DNA of 64,000 nucleotides from an uncultured Alphaproteobacteria bacterium (GCA_937923625.1 CALDTV010000019.1:1-64000); one strand, 5' to 3'; counted from the first letter of the stretch, positions 45,454-54,790 are shown. Translations and numbers: made by a program. Notes: generated by a model from the sequence alone, not told the origin.

Positions 45454-45974
45454 AACAGTTAATTGTAAAAATTCTGAGTTGTCACCGCTCCATGCCCCTT
45501 ATCTTGGCGGCAATCGCGGCAGCAGCTTTAGGTATGGCGCTCTTGAGCCAATATGTTGGCGGATTGCATCCATGCATTTTATGTATCTGGCAACGCTGGC
45601 CTTATGGCATCGTTATCGCGCTGGGTATTCTCGATTTTGCCTTATCATTCAAAAGCTCGAAAGCCGTTAGTGGTGTCATGGCGCTCATCGGCATAAGTTT
45701 TCTCGCCAACAGCTTTATTGCGTTTTACCATACAGGCGTAGAGCAAAAATGGTGGAAATCTATCTTTCAAAGCTGTTCCGTCCCCGAATTAAAAGGCGAT
45801 ATGGCACAAATTTTAGAAGACATCAAAAACCGCGCCAATGCCGCTCGCTGTGATGAAATCCCATGGAGCGACCCAATCTTTAACCTATCAATGGCAAATT
45901 ATAACGTGATGTTTTGTTTGGGGCTGGCGTTAGTTGCGTTTATCTCTGCAAGGTTGATTTGGAAGAGCGCTTAA
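45450..45974 (+). CDS. dsbB: DsbB-family disulfide bond formation protein
   Basis: DsbB-type quinone-linked oxidase that re-oxidises periplasmic DsbA-like proteins. The 174-residue, four-helix membrane protein has the first periplasmic cysteine pair in HPCILCIWQRWPYG. A second pair, Cys in FQSCSVPEL and a later RCDEIPWS, lies in the second loop. It is translationally coupled to exoD. The stop codon overlaps the stop of a small convergent ORF. Confidence 0.9.
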   Translation: MKQLIVKILSCHRSMPLILAAIAAAALGMALLSQYVGGLHPCILCIWQRWPYGIVIALGILDFALSFKSSKAVSGVMALIGISFLANSFIAFYHTGVEQKWWKSIFQSCSVPELKGDMAQILEDIKNRANAARCDEIPWSDPIFNLSMANYNVMFCLGLALVAFISARLIWKSA

Positions 45975-46093
45975 AAACCCACCAATGTCATAAGACCACT
46001 AAAGCCCATAAAAAGACCGCCATAGAATAAGAAAAAACCAACAGCTTGTTTTGCTGTGCGGCGTTTACCAAAATTAAATAGATCATCAAACAT
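45971..46093 (-). CDS. 40-residue single-span membrane microprotein
   Basis: An ORF on the minus strand with GGAG 7 bases before the ATG and a good promoter at 46167-46194. The peptide has a short basic head (MFDDLFNFGKRRTAKQA) followed by one hydrophobic Gly-rich span (about residues 18-40). Small proteins with this FxFxKRRTxxQAxGFFLFY pattern occur in other alphaproteobacteria as far as I recall, unnamed. The last bases overlap the stop of dsbB. Confidence 0.65.
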   Translation of the reverse strand: MFDDLFNFGKRRTAKQAVGFFLFYGGLFMGFSGLMTLVGF

Positions 46094-46166
46094 GACATAC
46101 TCCTTCATAAAGCTGTCATACATATAATCAACTGCGTAGACGCTTTTTTACTCTTATTTAAGAATT

Positions 46167-46194
46167 CTTATAAAACAGAATAGACATAAGTCAA
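46167..46194 (-). promoter_or_regulatory. Probable sigma70 promoter of the membrane microprotein
   Basis: On the minus strand TTGACT (46194-46189) and TATAAG (46172-46167) are 16 bases apart, with a 5' leader of about 65 bases to the ATG at 46093. Confidence 0.6.
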
Positions 46195-46197
46195 GAC

Positions 46198-47130
46198 TTA
46201 AAAGGCCGTAGGTGTTCTAGCCGCTAGTACGAAACGTCTATGTGTTTGAGCCGCATGCGTATCCTCTAACGAAGAAATTTTATGATACAAGCCTTGCTGT
46301 TTGGCATCTACTTCATCCATGTGGAATGTTCCCTCAACTGCGCTCTCAATTTGATCTGGTTTTTGAAAGTGCTTATAAATGATTTCATCTAAACAAGCAG
46401 GTTTGGCATCAAAGTGATTGCGATCTGCAATAACAATTCTTCCGCCCCTCTTCTCTAAATAATGTTCAATAAACATTTCATCTATACCAACACCAATATC
46501 AGGAGGAACATGTATAAAAAATCTTACATTTTCTAATTTATGCCCCTTTAAATCGCTTTTCAACAATTGCCCTGCCATTTGTTCAATCGCATTCATTGGT
46601 GAACGACCAACACCCCCTGGCAAATGCGTAAAACAAACAGCGGCTTCTTTTTTACCCATAAAGCCATTATTGACTCTTTTTAACGTCATCAATGTATTCG
46701 TATGATGCGGGCCATTTGTATTTTCAAAAGTAACCATTTTCGCATCAATCATAGCATTATCAGCTTTAGCAAAAGGATCATGCTCTATAGACATGTCGGG
46801 AATAAAGTCTACGTGAATACGTCTCATTTTATCCAGCGCCATAGTTCTTACCAAGGCGTTATGATTGTTCTCTGCGTCAGGCAACCCCAATCCGCCCATA
46901 TCATAATTGGTCAAACACGCCTCTTGCTGCGCGGCATCTTGAAAATGCGTGTACAAAATCCGACGCACCCGCATTTGATGATGTGCGTATATTCGCCCTA
47001 CGTTATCAGGCGCCTGAAAACTAACATGCCAGCGTCCCTCTTCGAAATGACGTCCAGCATAGTGATGGTATTCACTCTCAGCCTCTAATAATTTTGTACC
47101 GGCATCTGGATCAAACGTGTGTAATGTCAT
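46198..47130 (-). CDS. Hypothetical protein, His/Met-rich
   Basis: A 310-residue protein without a signal peptide or membrane span. I do not recognise the family. It has many histidines in short groups (EYHHYAGRHFEE, IYAHHQMRVRRI, NGPHHTNTLM) and a segment with FIHVPPDIGVGIDEMFIEHY. The sequence looks like a compact soluble domain, possibly metal-dependent, but no catalytic motif can be defended. A bidirectional terminator lies upstream at 47.2 kb, so it is transcribed alone. Confidence 0.7.
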   Translation of the reverse strand: MTLHTFDPDAGTKLLEAESEYHHYAGRHFEEGRWHVSFQAPDNVGRIYAHHQMRVRRILYTHFQDAAQQEACLTNYDMGGLGLPDAENNHNALVRTMALDKMRRIHVDFIPDMSIEHDPFAKADNAMIDAKMVTFENTNGPHHTNTLMTLKRVNNGFMGKKEAAVCFTHLPGGVGRSPMNAIEQMAGQLLKSDLKGHKLENVRFFIHVPPDIGVGIDEMFIEHYLEKRGGRIVIADRNHFDAKPACLDEIIYKHFQKPDQIESAVEGTFHMDEVDAKQQGLYHKISSLEDTHAAQTHRRFVLAARTPTAF

Positions 47131-47206
47131 TTTAATTTTTTCTCTTTTAATCTAATAATTGAGATAAAATACATTGAAATTATGAAAAGTCAAGATTGTT
47201 ATGTTA

Positions 47207-47233
47207 AAAAGCCCGCGATAAATGCGGGCTTTT
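47207..47233. terminator. Bidirectional rho-independent terminator
   Basis: AAAAGCCCGC (47207-47216) pairs perfectly with GCGGGCTTTT (47224-47233), with T-rich flanks on both strands. It ends the small membrane protein gene on the minus strand. Confidence 0.85.
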
Positions 47234-47288
47234 GTCGTTTTTGTTTTACTCTTGTTCGCGGCTTTACCCGTTTAGAGTTTTAAAAAGC

Positions 47289-47639
47289 TTACTTCTTAAT
47301 CGTCGTCAAAATTGCGACTGGGATTAAGCCCAACATCACATCTGTCGTGTACGATAAATACACCGCGACAACCGTTAAAAGCACTGCGAAAATGTCGCTG
47401 GTAAGCTTTCTATGGGATAAGATCATTCCTGATACAAATAGAGTAAAGACCGATCCAACCAAAGTATATAAAGCTGATCCCGTGAAGAATGTGCCGCTGG
47501 TTTCAACCAAACCAACCATGCCCATAACATGAACAAGGGTCGTTGAAATCCCGACCAATAACACCACGGATAACAAATAGAACCAAAAAGCTCCTGTTGT
47601 TGACCTTACGTGACCGACGTCTAAAATTTTATCTAACAT
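47289..47639 (-). CDS. Small four-span membrane protein, unknown
   Basis: A 116-residue hydrophobic protein starting at ATG 47639, where GGAGG lies 6 bases upstream; a TTG 6 bases earlier is unlikely. About four membrane segments are visible (residues about 18-42, 48-68, 75-95 and 98-114). No family was recognised. It is followed by a strong terminator. Confidence 0.7.
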   Translation of the reverse strand: MLDKILDVGHVRSTTGAFWFYLLSVVLLVGISTTLVHVMGMVGLVETSGTFFTGSALYTLVGSVFTLFVSGMILSHRKLTSDIFAVLLTVVAVYLSYTTDVMLGLIPVAILTTIKK

Positions 47640-47733
47640 GTGCAACCTCCTATGTTTGCGTTAAAAAATTGAAACGGTGCCTAGATTATTTTGCTTATAA
47701 ATGGCTTGCCCCGCATAAGCGCGAGAACCCCCA

Positions 47734-48324
47734 TTAAGCTTCCAGTTCACTGTCCCAATACAGAAAATCCCCCCAGCTTTCATGTAGAAAACCAGGTGGA
47801 AATCTCCGTCCTGTTTCCTGCAACTCATATATGCTCGGCTCACGCGGCGCTGTAATCGGGTGCATGTCGCATTCACGCGGCATTTTGCTCCCTTTTCTGG
47901 TGTTACAGGGCTTACAAGCCGAGACAATATTGTCCCAGGATGTTCTTCCGCCACGTGATCTTGGGATCACATGGTCAAATGTTAATTGTTGCGTCTTATA
48001 TAAATCGCCACAATATTGGCAATGCCACGCATCGCGCAAAAAGACGTTAAATCTGGTAAAGGCAGGTGTGTTTGAGGTGGCAATATATTCTTTCAGCGCA
48101 ATCACGCTGGGTAGTTTAAATTCTGTGGTTGGAGAGTGAATATAGCGGTCATATTCTTCAATTACGGTCACCGTATCACGAAAAATGGCCTTCACCGCTT
48201 CTTGCCAAGGCCAAACCGATAAAGGAAAATAACTCAGCGGTCTGTAATCCGCATTTAAAATCAAAGCAGGGCAGCTCTCTAATGAGGGCAATTTTTCTGA
48301 CGCCATTGACAAATCTATAGTCAT
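47734..48324 (-). CDS. HNH endonuclease family protein
   Basis: A 196-residue protein with an HNH nuclease domain (about residues 95-150): zinc-type CQYCGD, the DHVIPRSRGG core and the ACKPCNTRKG second pair. The ATG at 48324 has GGAG 8 bases upstream; longer frames to 48447 lack support. Close relatives of this stand-alone HNH protein are common in alphaproteobacterial chromosomes, and their function is not settled. No phage genes are nearby. Confidence 0.9.
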   Translation of the reverse strand: MTIDLSMASEKLPSLESCPALILNADYRPLSYFPLSVWPWQEAVKAIFRDTVTVIEEYDRYIHSPTTEFKLPSVIALKEYIATSNTPAFTRFNVFLRDAWHCQYCGDLYKTQQLTFDHVIPRSRGGRTSWDNIVSACKPCNTRKGSKMPRECDMHPITAPREPSIYELQETGRRFPPGFLHESWGDFLYWDSELEA

Positions 48325-48384
48325 ATAAAATCTCCTTTTAACCACAGGGCACTCGTGAACCGAGGGGAGAGCTGAGAGAATAAT

Positions 48385-48493
48385 CGAGATCAGATCTCGC
48401 CACCTATAGCATCGCGCATTTTGCGCATAAGCCATTAATAGTTTCATTATACCATGAATTCATGCCTGCCCCAATAAAAACGCATGGCTTATG
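48385..48493. repeat. Palindrome and inverted repeat upstream of the HNH gene
   Basis: A perfect 15-base palindrome CGAGATCAGATCTCG (48385-48399) is followed by a 10-base inverted repeat, CATAAGCCAT (48426-48435) and ATGGCTTATG (48484-48493). Both lie in the region preceding the HNH start and could be operators or mRNA structure. No other gene is seen in 48325-48623. Confidence 0.5.
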
Positions 48494-48623
48494 AAAAAAG
48501 AGAGGGAATTAACAGTTAAGCCCAAAAATAATCACGATAGTTTCAAAAATTTAAAATATTAGATAATATTATTACAATAAGTCGAGCGAATACAAAAGCG
48601 ATCACTTTGGAACTTGCAAGAAA

Positions 48624-49283
48624 TTACTTAAAAATATCACCTAAAAACCTTGCGCCACTCTCAATGCCTTGGCCGTCGATGGAATGTTCCAAATGAGGGC
48701 TCGTGTGACCACTGATATCAAAACCCTTATCGGTTAATTTCTTTACAGCATCATGGTATGCCGCCACGGGCACGACTGAATCACTTTCGCCATGAATCAA
48801 GCGAATGGGTGTTTTATTCTCATTTCTCAAACCCTCTTCACCAATAAGCGCACCAGAATACCCCAAAATCCCCGCCATAGCTTCAAGGCGTCGTGGGCCA
48901 GTATAAAGGCTCATCATCGTCCCTTGTGAAAAACCCACCAAAGCCATATTAGCATTTGTGAGATTATGTTCTGCTAGCAGATCGTCTAAATAGTCGTTTA
49001 AAATAGGATGCGCTGTCTTTGCCCCTGCCAATAATTTTTCTGGCGTATATTCGGCCAGTGAAAACCACTGCCTCATAGAATTATTCATATCCCCACCAGC
49101 CATTTCGCAGGGGAAAGGAGCATCTGGCGAGACAAATAATGCATGAGGGGCAGAATCTTTCCAGTAAGGGGCAAGAGATATCAAATCCCGACCATTCGAG
49201 CCATAACCATGCAAAAGTACGATAATCTGTTTTGCTTTAACACCAGATGCTGGGGCTTGCGTGTAATGATTTAATTTTGTCAT
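48624..49283 (-). CDS. Phospholipase/carboxylesterase family alpha/beta hydrolase
   Basis: A 219-residue cytosolic serine hydrolase of the acyl-protein thioesterase/carboxylesterase family. It has an LLHGYGSNGRDLISLAPYW oxyanion region, the nucleophile elbow GFSQGTMM, an Asp in HGESDSVVPV and the His in PHLEHSIDGQG. Natural substrates are unknown; short acyl esters are usual for the family. Confidence 0.93.
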   Translation of the reverse strand: MTKLNHYTQAPASGVKAKQIIVLLHGYGSNGRDLISLAPYWKDSAPHALFVSPDAPFPCEMAGGDMNNSMRQWFSLAEYTPEKLLAGAKTAHPILNDYLDDLLAEHNLTNANMALVGFSQGTMMSLYTGPRRLEAMAGILGYSGALIGEEGLRNENKTPIRLIHGESDSVVPVAAYHDAVKKLTDKGFDISGHTSPHLEHSIDGQGIESGARFLGDIFK

Positions 49284-49452
49284 GGCTTTCTTTCAGAGTT
49301 AATTTATCCGATCATATCCAACGATCTAATAACTTTAATCAAAATGACTCTCCGATCAAGTCAAACAAAAGCAAAAGATAATTTCAGAAATTTTGAAAGA
49401 ATTTTTTTTGAGAGCATTAGACAGACTTCGCCAAAAAAGCTATAAGTTCTTT

Positions 49453-50520
49453 ATGTTCAAACTTTTTTCAATCTTGTTTATTTCTGCTTTGGCATTGATT
49501 CCATTGAAAGCCGGCGCGCAATTAAACACGTGGGAAGACACACAAAACCCGCCAAACCTTGAGGAAATTATCACCCGCCGCGTCAAAGGTTCTGATGACC
49601 ACAATTATCTAAGCCTTTCATTTGAAAATGACGCTATTGGCGGCGGGTCGGATGAAAATTATACAAGTGGTGTTCGCCTAACTTATTTTGATGTTGAAAC
49701 CCCAATGCCCCCCGTCATTGATAAACTTGCGGCGCTTATTCCAACCTTTGATATTAACAAAACAACCAGCACATTTTATTCGGTAGGACAAAACTTGTTT
49801 ACCCCTTCCGATATCACCCGTGAAGCTCCGCAAAAAAATGATCGTCCTTGGGCGGCTTGGCTATATGGATCTGTTGGTCTTGCCACCGTTACCAAAAATC
49901 ATTTAGACGAATTAGAATTTACCGCCGGTATTGTCGGCCCCGAAGCCTTAGGCGAGCAAACACAAAAATTTGTTCATAAACATATTACAAATTCTGATAT
50001 TCCAAAAGGATGGGATAATCAGCTTGATTTTGAACCTGGGTTGATTGTTTCTTGGCGACGGCGATGGCCTGTTTGGTATGCAACAAACCTTGGTGGCTTT
50101 CGCCTTCGGGTCGAACCAGACATCAATGTCTCTTTGGGGAATGTTTATACTTATGCAGGCACAGGTGCGTCGGTTACGTTTGGCCCCTATTCTAATCGCG
50201 TCCAAGACACCCCGCCGCGCGTGCGCCCTGCCATGGCCGGCACAGGGTTCTTTGATACACCTGACAATGAATTAAGCTGGTATTTGTTTGCGGGTCTTGA
50301 TGGCCGCGCCGTTGCCCGTAATATTTTTCTTGATGGTAATACATTTAAGAATGGCCCCAGCGCCAATAAAAATATTTTAGTTGGTGATACGAATATAGGC
50401 GCGGCAGTTACTTATGATGATTATCGCTTATCCTATACCCTTAATTACCGCACAAAAGAATTTGACAGCCAAAAAGATCCTGGGGTTTTTGGCTCGCTTA
50501 CTTTGACAACAAGATTTTAA
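49453..50520 (+). CDS. LpxR-like outer-membrane lipid A deacylase (DUF2219)
   Basis: Family members are outer-membrane beta-barrels that remove the 3'-acyloxyacyl group of lipid A. The 355-residue form starting at ATG 49453 has a signal peptide (cleavage near KAGAQ). An FENDAIGGGSDENYTSGVRLTY motif region provides the conserved Asn-Asp and Tyr-Thr-Gly positions, and the C-terminal strand ends in TLTTRF. A TTG 60 bases upstream would lengthen the N-terminus but spoil the signal peptide. Catalytic activity is inferred from the family; some members are uncharacterised. Confidence 0.82.
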   Translation: MFKLFSILFISALALIPLKAGAQLNTWEDTQNPPNLEEIITRRVKGSDDHNYLSLSFENDAIGGGSDENYTSGVRLTYFDVETPMPPVIDKLAALIPTFDINKTTSTFYSVGQNLFTPSDITREAPQKNDRPWAAWLYGSVGLATVTKNHLDELEFTAGIVGPEALGEQTQKFVHKHITNSDIPKGWDNQLDFEPGLIVSWRRRWPVWYATNLGGFRLRVEPDINVSLGNVYTYAGTGASVTFGPYSNRVQDTPPRVRPAMAGTGFFDTPDNELSWYLFAGLDGRAVARNIFLDGNTFKNGPSANKNILVGDTNIGAAVTYDDYRLSYTLNYRTKEFDSQKDPGVFGSLTLTTRF

Positions 50521-50564
50521 AAGTCGCTACCAGCCACCAAAAGAATCATATATCATATGTTTAT

Positions 50565-50588
50565 CGTCACCTTTTCTTAAGGGTGACG
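50565..50588 (+). other. Hairpin after the LpxR-like gene
   Basis: CGTCACC (50565-50571) pairs with GGTGACG (50582-50588), a 7-bp stem without a U tract. It may attenuate read-through into the XRE gene. Confidence 0.35.
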
Positions 50589-50661
50589 CATCAGAAGCTA
50601 TGCTTATATTCATACGCTTGAGAGCAAATAACGACAGATTGACCTAAACAGGAGCGCTAAA

Positions 50662-50976
50662 ATGAATTACGATATTATTCACATTGCTGGGAAGCCCCAT
50701 GTCCTTGTGCCAATTCACGATTTTACCGCCCTTAAAAATGCGGGAAGCAATGCAAACTTGCCGCAAGCCGTTCTTGAGGAAATTGCATTGGGAAAAAACA
50801 GCCCGATAAAAATTATTCGTAAACACCGTAAAATGACTCAAAGCGATCTCGCCGAAGCAGCGGGCATTTCCCGCCCCTATCTGACAGAAATAGAAACAGG
50901 CCGTAAAGACGGTTCCATCCGTTCCCTTAAATCCATCGCGGGAGCGCTGGATGTATCTTTAGAAATCTTAGCTTAA
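50662..50976 (+). CDS. XRE-family transcriptional regulator, antitoxin-like
   Basis: A 104-residue protein. The N-terminal half (about residues 1-45) resembles the PHD-type segment of some antitoxins (HVLVPIHDFTAL). The C-terminal half is a helix-turn-helix of the XRE/HigA type (MTQSDLAEAAGISRPYLTEIETGRKDGS). The neighbour on the left is an outer-membrane protein and on the right a convergent CNNM gene, so no toxin partner is adjacent. It may be an orphan antitoxin or an ordinary regulator. Confidence 0.85.
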   Translation: MNYDIIHIAGKPHVLVPIHDFTALKNAGSNANLPQAVLEEIALGKNSPIKIIRKHRKMTQSDLAEAAGISRPYLTEIETGRKDGSIRSLKSIAGALDVSLEILA

Positions 50977-50993
50977 CAAAAACTTACAAAAAA

Positions 50994-52079
50994 CTATTTT
51001 ATTTTTTTGGGGCTTTCTTCTTTTTGTAGCTCGTCTGGATTAACGCCCATCGCTTTCATGCGTTCGCGCCATTTTATTTGCGCCAATATTTGCATATCTT
51101 CAACACGATCAGACTCATCTGTGATTTCAAGCCCAATGATGGTTTCTAGGACATCTTCTAAAGTGATAATCCCTTGAAGGGTGCCATATTCATCGGCAAT
51201 CAATGCAATATGGCTTTTCTCATGAACAAGCTTATTATATGCTTCGAACACTGTTTTTCTATCCGATAATACCGTGAAGTCACGTAAGAACTCATCAACT
51301 TTTCTGTCATATTCATCATTTGCCTGCGCCGCGAGTAAGTCATTTCGCATGGCATAGCCAATAATATTATCCTGATTTTGATTAAAAATAGGAATACGCG
51401 AAAAAGGAGAGCTTTTATGTTTTTCAAAAAATCCCTTAACTGTAAGGTCATGCGGCAGGGAAAAAATAACGGGACGCGGCGTCATCACATCACGCACAGA
51501 TATCGCCCTAATCTTCATTAAATTTGTAAAGATTTTGTGCTCTTCTTTGTTAAAGACACCTTCATCTTTTCCAATTTCAACCATTGCTTTGATTTCATCA
51601 CGACTGAAAGTAAAGGCACTCGACTTACCTTTTGATAAAAGCTTGGTTAGCTTTTCAGAAAGAATAACAATGGGATAAAGAATTTTTACCATCCAATCAA
51701 TGAGAACACCAAAGGTTGGCGCAAGTTGCTTCCAATAAGTTGCACCGATTGTCTTCGGAATAATTTCAGAAAACACCAAGACAACAATGGTTAACAAACC
51801 AGAGACAATTCCCAAATACTGGCTGCCAAAAAGCATCGTGGCCTGCGCCCCAACGCCCGCCGCCCCCATCGTGTGGGAGATTGTATTCGCCGTTAAAATC
51901 GCTGCCAGCGGTCTATCAAGATTATCATTTAGTTTCTTTAAAATTTCCGCATGGCGTTTTTTCGTGCCCTGCAGCGCTGAAATAAAAGAAGGTCTCACAG
52001 ATAAAAGAACCGCTTCTGAAATTGAGCAAAAAAATGAGACACCCACGGCAAGGGCCAAATAGAAAAATAATAAGGTCAT
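50994..52079 (-). CDS. CNNM/HlyC-CorC-type membrane protein (DUF21-CBS)
   Basis: A 361-residue protein with an N-terminal DUF21 membrane domain (about residues 1-170, ICSISEAVLL- and VVLVFSEIIPKTIGA-type motifs) and a pair of CBS domains (about 195-320, including MTPRPVI and DEYGTLQGIITLEDVLE). Family members are thought to take part in Mg2+/Co2+ or other divalent-cation efflux. The C-terminal CorC_HlyC domain seen in longer members is absent; the protein ends soon after the CBS pair. Confidence 0.88.
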   Translation of the reverse strand: MTLLFFYLALAVGVSFFCSISEAVLLSVRPSFISALQGTKKRHAEILKKLNDNLDRPLAAILTANTISHTMGAAGVGAQATMLFGSQYLGIVSGLLTIVVLVFSEIIPKTIGATYWKQLAPTFGVLIDWMVKILYPIVILSEKLTKLLSKGKSSAFTFSRDEIKAMVEIGKDEGVFNKEEHKIFTNLMKIRAISVRDVMTPRPVIFSLPHDLTVKGFFEKHKSSPFSRIPIFNQNQDNIIGYAMRNDLLAAQANDEYDRKVDEFLRDFTVLSDRKTVFEAYNKLVHEKSHIALIADEYGTLQGIITLEDVLETIIGLEITDESDRVEDMQILAQIKWRERMKAMGVNPDELQKEESPKKIK

Positions 52080-52133
52080 ATGTTTTTATATATAAAAAAT
52101 GTGTCGAAGAATAGCGCTTTGACGCATTAAACT

Positions 52134-53618
52134 TTAACGTTTTAAACTCCCCATAACACCACGAAGCAATTGTTTCGCGATTGAGCGGCCAACAGACGAG
52201 CTGACGGCACGCACAAGTGACTTCATAGCCGCCTCACCAACGCCTTGACGATTAGATTTCTTCTTTGCCGGCTTTGCTTTAGCGCCGGCTTCTTTTTCTA
52301 TTTCGGCTTTTGTTGCCGCGTTTTCGGCACGCCTTTGTAAAACTTCGTAGGCACTCTCACGATCAATCGTTTTATCATATTTATCACCCACACCATCCGC
52401 CTTCATCGCCATGCGTTTGGCATCGGCGCTTGCAACACCCAACTTTGATGTTGGCGGACGAATAAGCGCACGTTCAACCACCGAAGGCGTTCCTTTATCT
52501 TCTAAGGTTGATACCAACGCTTCCCCTACACCTAATTCGGTAATTACTTCTGCTACTTTAAATTTAGGGTTGGCACGATATGTCTGCGCCGCTTGCTTAA
52601 TCGCTTTTTGCTGCTTCGGGGTAAAGGCACGCAACGCATGTTGCACACGATTTCCTAGCTGCCCTAAAACCGTATCTGGCACATCGGCAGGGTTTTGCGT
52701 TACAAAGAAAATACCTACACCTTTGGAGCGAATAAGACGCACAACTTGTTCAACCTTTTCCAGCAACGCCTTTGGGGCGTCATCAAAAAGCAAATGTGCT
52801 TCGTCAAAGAAGAAAACAAATTTCGGTTTTGTTGAATCTCCCGCTTCGGGGAGTTCTTCAAATAATTCTGACAAAATCCACAGCAAAAATGTTGCATATA
52901 AGCGTGGGCTATTCATCAATTGATCTGCCGCCAGAATATTTACATAGCCTTTACCATCTGTATCTGTGCGCATAAGGTCAGATAAATCCAAGGCGGGTTC
53001 ACCGAAAAATTTATCTCCACCTTGGTCTTCAAGTCTTAAAAGCGAACGCTGAATCGCGCCAATTGATTGCTTCGACACATTGCCATACTCCGATGAAATC
53101 TCGCTAGAACGCTCTGACATTGAAACAAGAAGAGCACGTAAGTCTTTCAAATCCAACAACAACATGCCGTCCTCGTCCGCCAGACGGAACGCAATATTTA
53201 GAACACCTTCTTGCGTGTCATTTAATTCCAACATCCGCGCCAAAAGCACAGGGCCAATTTCTGAAATAGTTGTCCGAACGGGATGGCCTTTTTTGGCGTA
53301 CATATCCCAAAAAGTCACAGGGTACGCAGCGGGTTTATAATCTTTTAACCCAATAATATTGGCACGCTTCACCAGAAAATCTTCCATTTCTGATGGCTCG
53401 CATAATCCAGACAGGTCGCCTTTGACGTCTGCCATAAAGACGGGCACACCCGCATTGGAAAACCCCTCTGCCAAATCTTGCAAAGTGACTGTTTTACCCG
53501 TTCCCGTTGCCCCTGCAATAAGGCCGTGGCGATTCCCCCATTTCAATTCAAAATAAAGTTTATTTTCTGGATTGTCGGTTTCTGATCCAACATAGATTGC
53601 TTCGGGTGTATCAGCCAT
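52134..53618 (-). CDS. HerA-like helicase/ATPase (DUF853)
   Basis: A 494-residue P-loop ATPase of the HerA/FtsK superfamily (DUF853, YjgR-like). It has Walker [10 protein letters not shown] near residue 37, Walker [14 protein letters not shown] near 255 and a sensor segment [20 protein letters not shown]. The C-terminus is basic and Lys/Ala-rich. HerA relatives work on DNA with NurA nucleases, but the DUF853 branch has no proven partner and no nurA is nearby. It lies in a run of minus-strand genes with the nitrilase and glutaredoxin. Confidence 0.9.
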   Translation of the reverse strand: MADTPEAIYVGSETDNPENKLYFELKWGNRHGLIAGATGTGKTVTLQDLAEGFSNAGVPVFMADVKGDLSGLCEPSEMEDFLVKRANIIGLKDYKPAAYPVTFWDMYAKKGHPVRTTISEIGPVLLARMLELNDTQEGVLNIAFRLADEDGMLLLDLKDLRALLVSMSERSSEISSEYGNVSKQSIGAIQRSLLRLEDQGGDKFFGEPALDLSDLMRTDTDGKGYVNILAADQLMNSPRLYATFLLWILSELFEELPEAGDSTKPKFVFFFDEAHLLFDDAPKALLEKVEQVVRLIRSKGVGIFFVTQNPADVPDTVLGQLGNRVQHALRAFTPKQQKAIKQAAQTYRANPKFKVAEVITELGVGEALVSTLEDKGTPSVVERALIRPPTSKLGVASADAKRMAMKADGVGDKYDKTIDRESAYEVLQRRAENAATKAEIEKEAGAKAKPAKKKSNRQGVGEAAMKSLVRAVSSSVGRSIAKQLLRGVMGSLKR

Positions 53619-53639
53619 TATTACTTCCTCGTAAATTCT

Positions 53640-54485
53640 TTAATCTAATAAATTTTTTGTTTTATAAAAATCATAGGCACGATCATGCGTTAACGCAGGA
53701 ATCGCCTGACGCGCCTTGGTGACATCTAAAGTATCAATTTTACGCATAATAATGCCTATTTTATCTTCCGTTTGCTCTGCTAGAACTTGCCCCCACGGAC
53801 CGACGATCATAGAATGACCATAGGTTTTGCGACCGCCTGCATGCTCCCCCACCTGCGCTGGCGCAATAACAAAACTACCCGTTTCAATCGCCCGCGCCCG
53901 CAAAAGCGTTTCCCAATGGGCTTGCCCTGTATGCGCCGTAAACGCCGAAGGAACAGTCAATATCTCAGCCCCTTTTTGCGCAAGATCACGAAATAAATAA
54001 GGAAAGCGCAAATCATAGCAGATCGTCATGCCAAGCTTTTTCCATGGTGTCTTAACCAAAACAGCTTTATCACCCGCAGCAAATGTTTCGCTTTCTCGAT
54101 GGCTTTCGCCTGTGGGAAGATTAACATCAAAAAGATGGATTTTATCATATGAAGCAACAAGTTGGCCGTTACTATTAAATAAATAACTACGATTGTATAT
54201 TTTGCCACTCTCCTCTTTAATTTTCATTGAACCTATCAAAAGCCAAACTTTTAGTTGCTTCGCCAAAGTAGAGAAGAATGGAATCCCAGGGTGCTTATCC
54301 GCAGGCAATGCCCTTGCCAATGTCGCGGCAGCATCTTTGCCAATGAAATCAGTATTTTCAGGTGTGCAAATAAGTTCGGCTTCGTCACGCGCCGCTTGTT
54401 GAATAAGCTCGCCAGCTTGTCTTAAGTTTTCTTCTATATCTTGCCCGCTATTCATTTGAATGCAGGCGACTTTTAGTTCAGCCAT
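53640..54485 (-). CDS. Carbon-nitrogen hydrolase (nitrilase superfamily)
   Basis: A 281-residue amidase of the Nit1 type, whose best-known members deaminate a side product of glutathione (deaminated glutathione amidase). The catalytic triad is visible: Glu in LICTPENTD, Lys in ASYDKIHLFDV and Cys in GMTICYDLRFPYL. Its start overlaps grxC by 8 bases, so the two are coupled. The link with glutaredoxin and glyoxalase II nearby suggests glutathione metabolism. Confidence 0.92.
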   Translation of the reverse strand: MAELKVACIQMNSGQDIEENLRQAGELIQQAARDEAELICTPENTDFIGKDAAATLARALPADKHPGIPFFSTLAKQLKVWLLIGSMKIKEESGKIYNRSYLFNSNGQLVASYDKIHLFDVNLPTGESHRESETFAAGDKAVLVKTPWKKLGMTICYDLRFPYLFRDLAQKGAEILTVPSAFTAHTGQAHWETLLRARAIETGSFVIAPAQVGEHAGGRKTYGHSMIVGPWGQVLAEQTEDKIGIIMRKIDTLDVTKARQAIPALTHDRAYDFYKTKNLLD

Positions 54486-54744
54486 TGATCATCCCATCTA
54501 ATTTACCTTGCGCTTCTAGGGCGTGTAAATCATCGCAGCCACCAATATGGCTGTCATTAATAAATATTTGTGGCACAGATTTTGGTCCGCCTGTACGCGC
54601 AATCATTTTTTCCCGTGCGGCATCATCGCCTGTGATATCAAAACCGTCATATTTTATGCCCTTACTATCCAGCAAGCCGCGCGCGCGGGTGCAAAAAGGA
54701 CAGGTCGTCCAATAATAAATCTCTACTTTGGCGGTCTGTGACAT
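54478..54744 (-). CDS. grxC: Glutaredoxin 3
   Basis: An 88-residue dithiol glutaredoxin with the active site CPFC (YYWTTCPFCTRARGLLD). It has the GSH-binding segments SVPQIFIND and HIGGCDDLHALE. It reduces disulfides using glutathione. It is the first gene of a grxC-nitrilase unit; the region upstream is shared with the divergent monooxygenase gene. Confidence 0.96.
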   Translation of the reverse strand: MSQTAKVEIYYWTTCPFCTRARGLLDSKGIKYDGFDITGDDAAREKMIARTGGPKSVPQIFINDSHIGGCDDLHALEAQGKLDGMING

Positions 54745-54790
54745 GTGATCCTCTCTTTTCTAAAATATAAAAACACTATAAAACATCACT

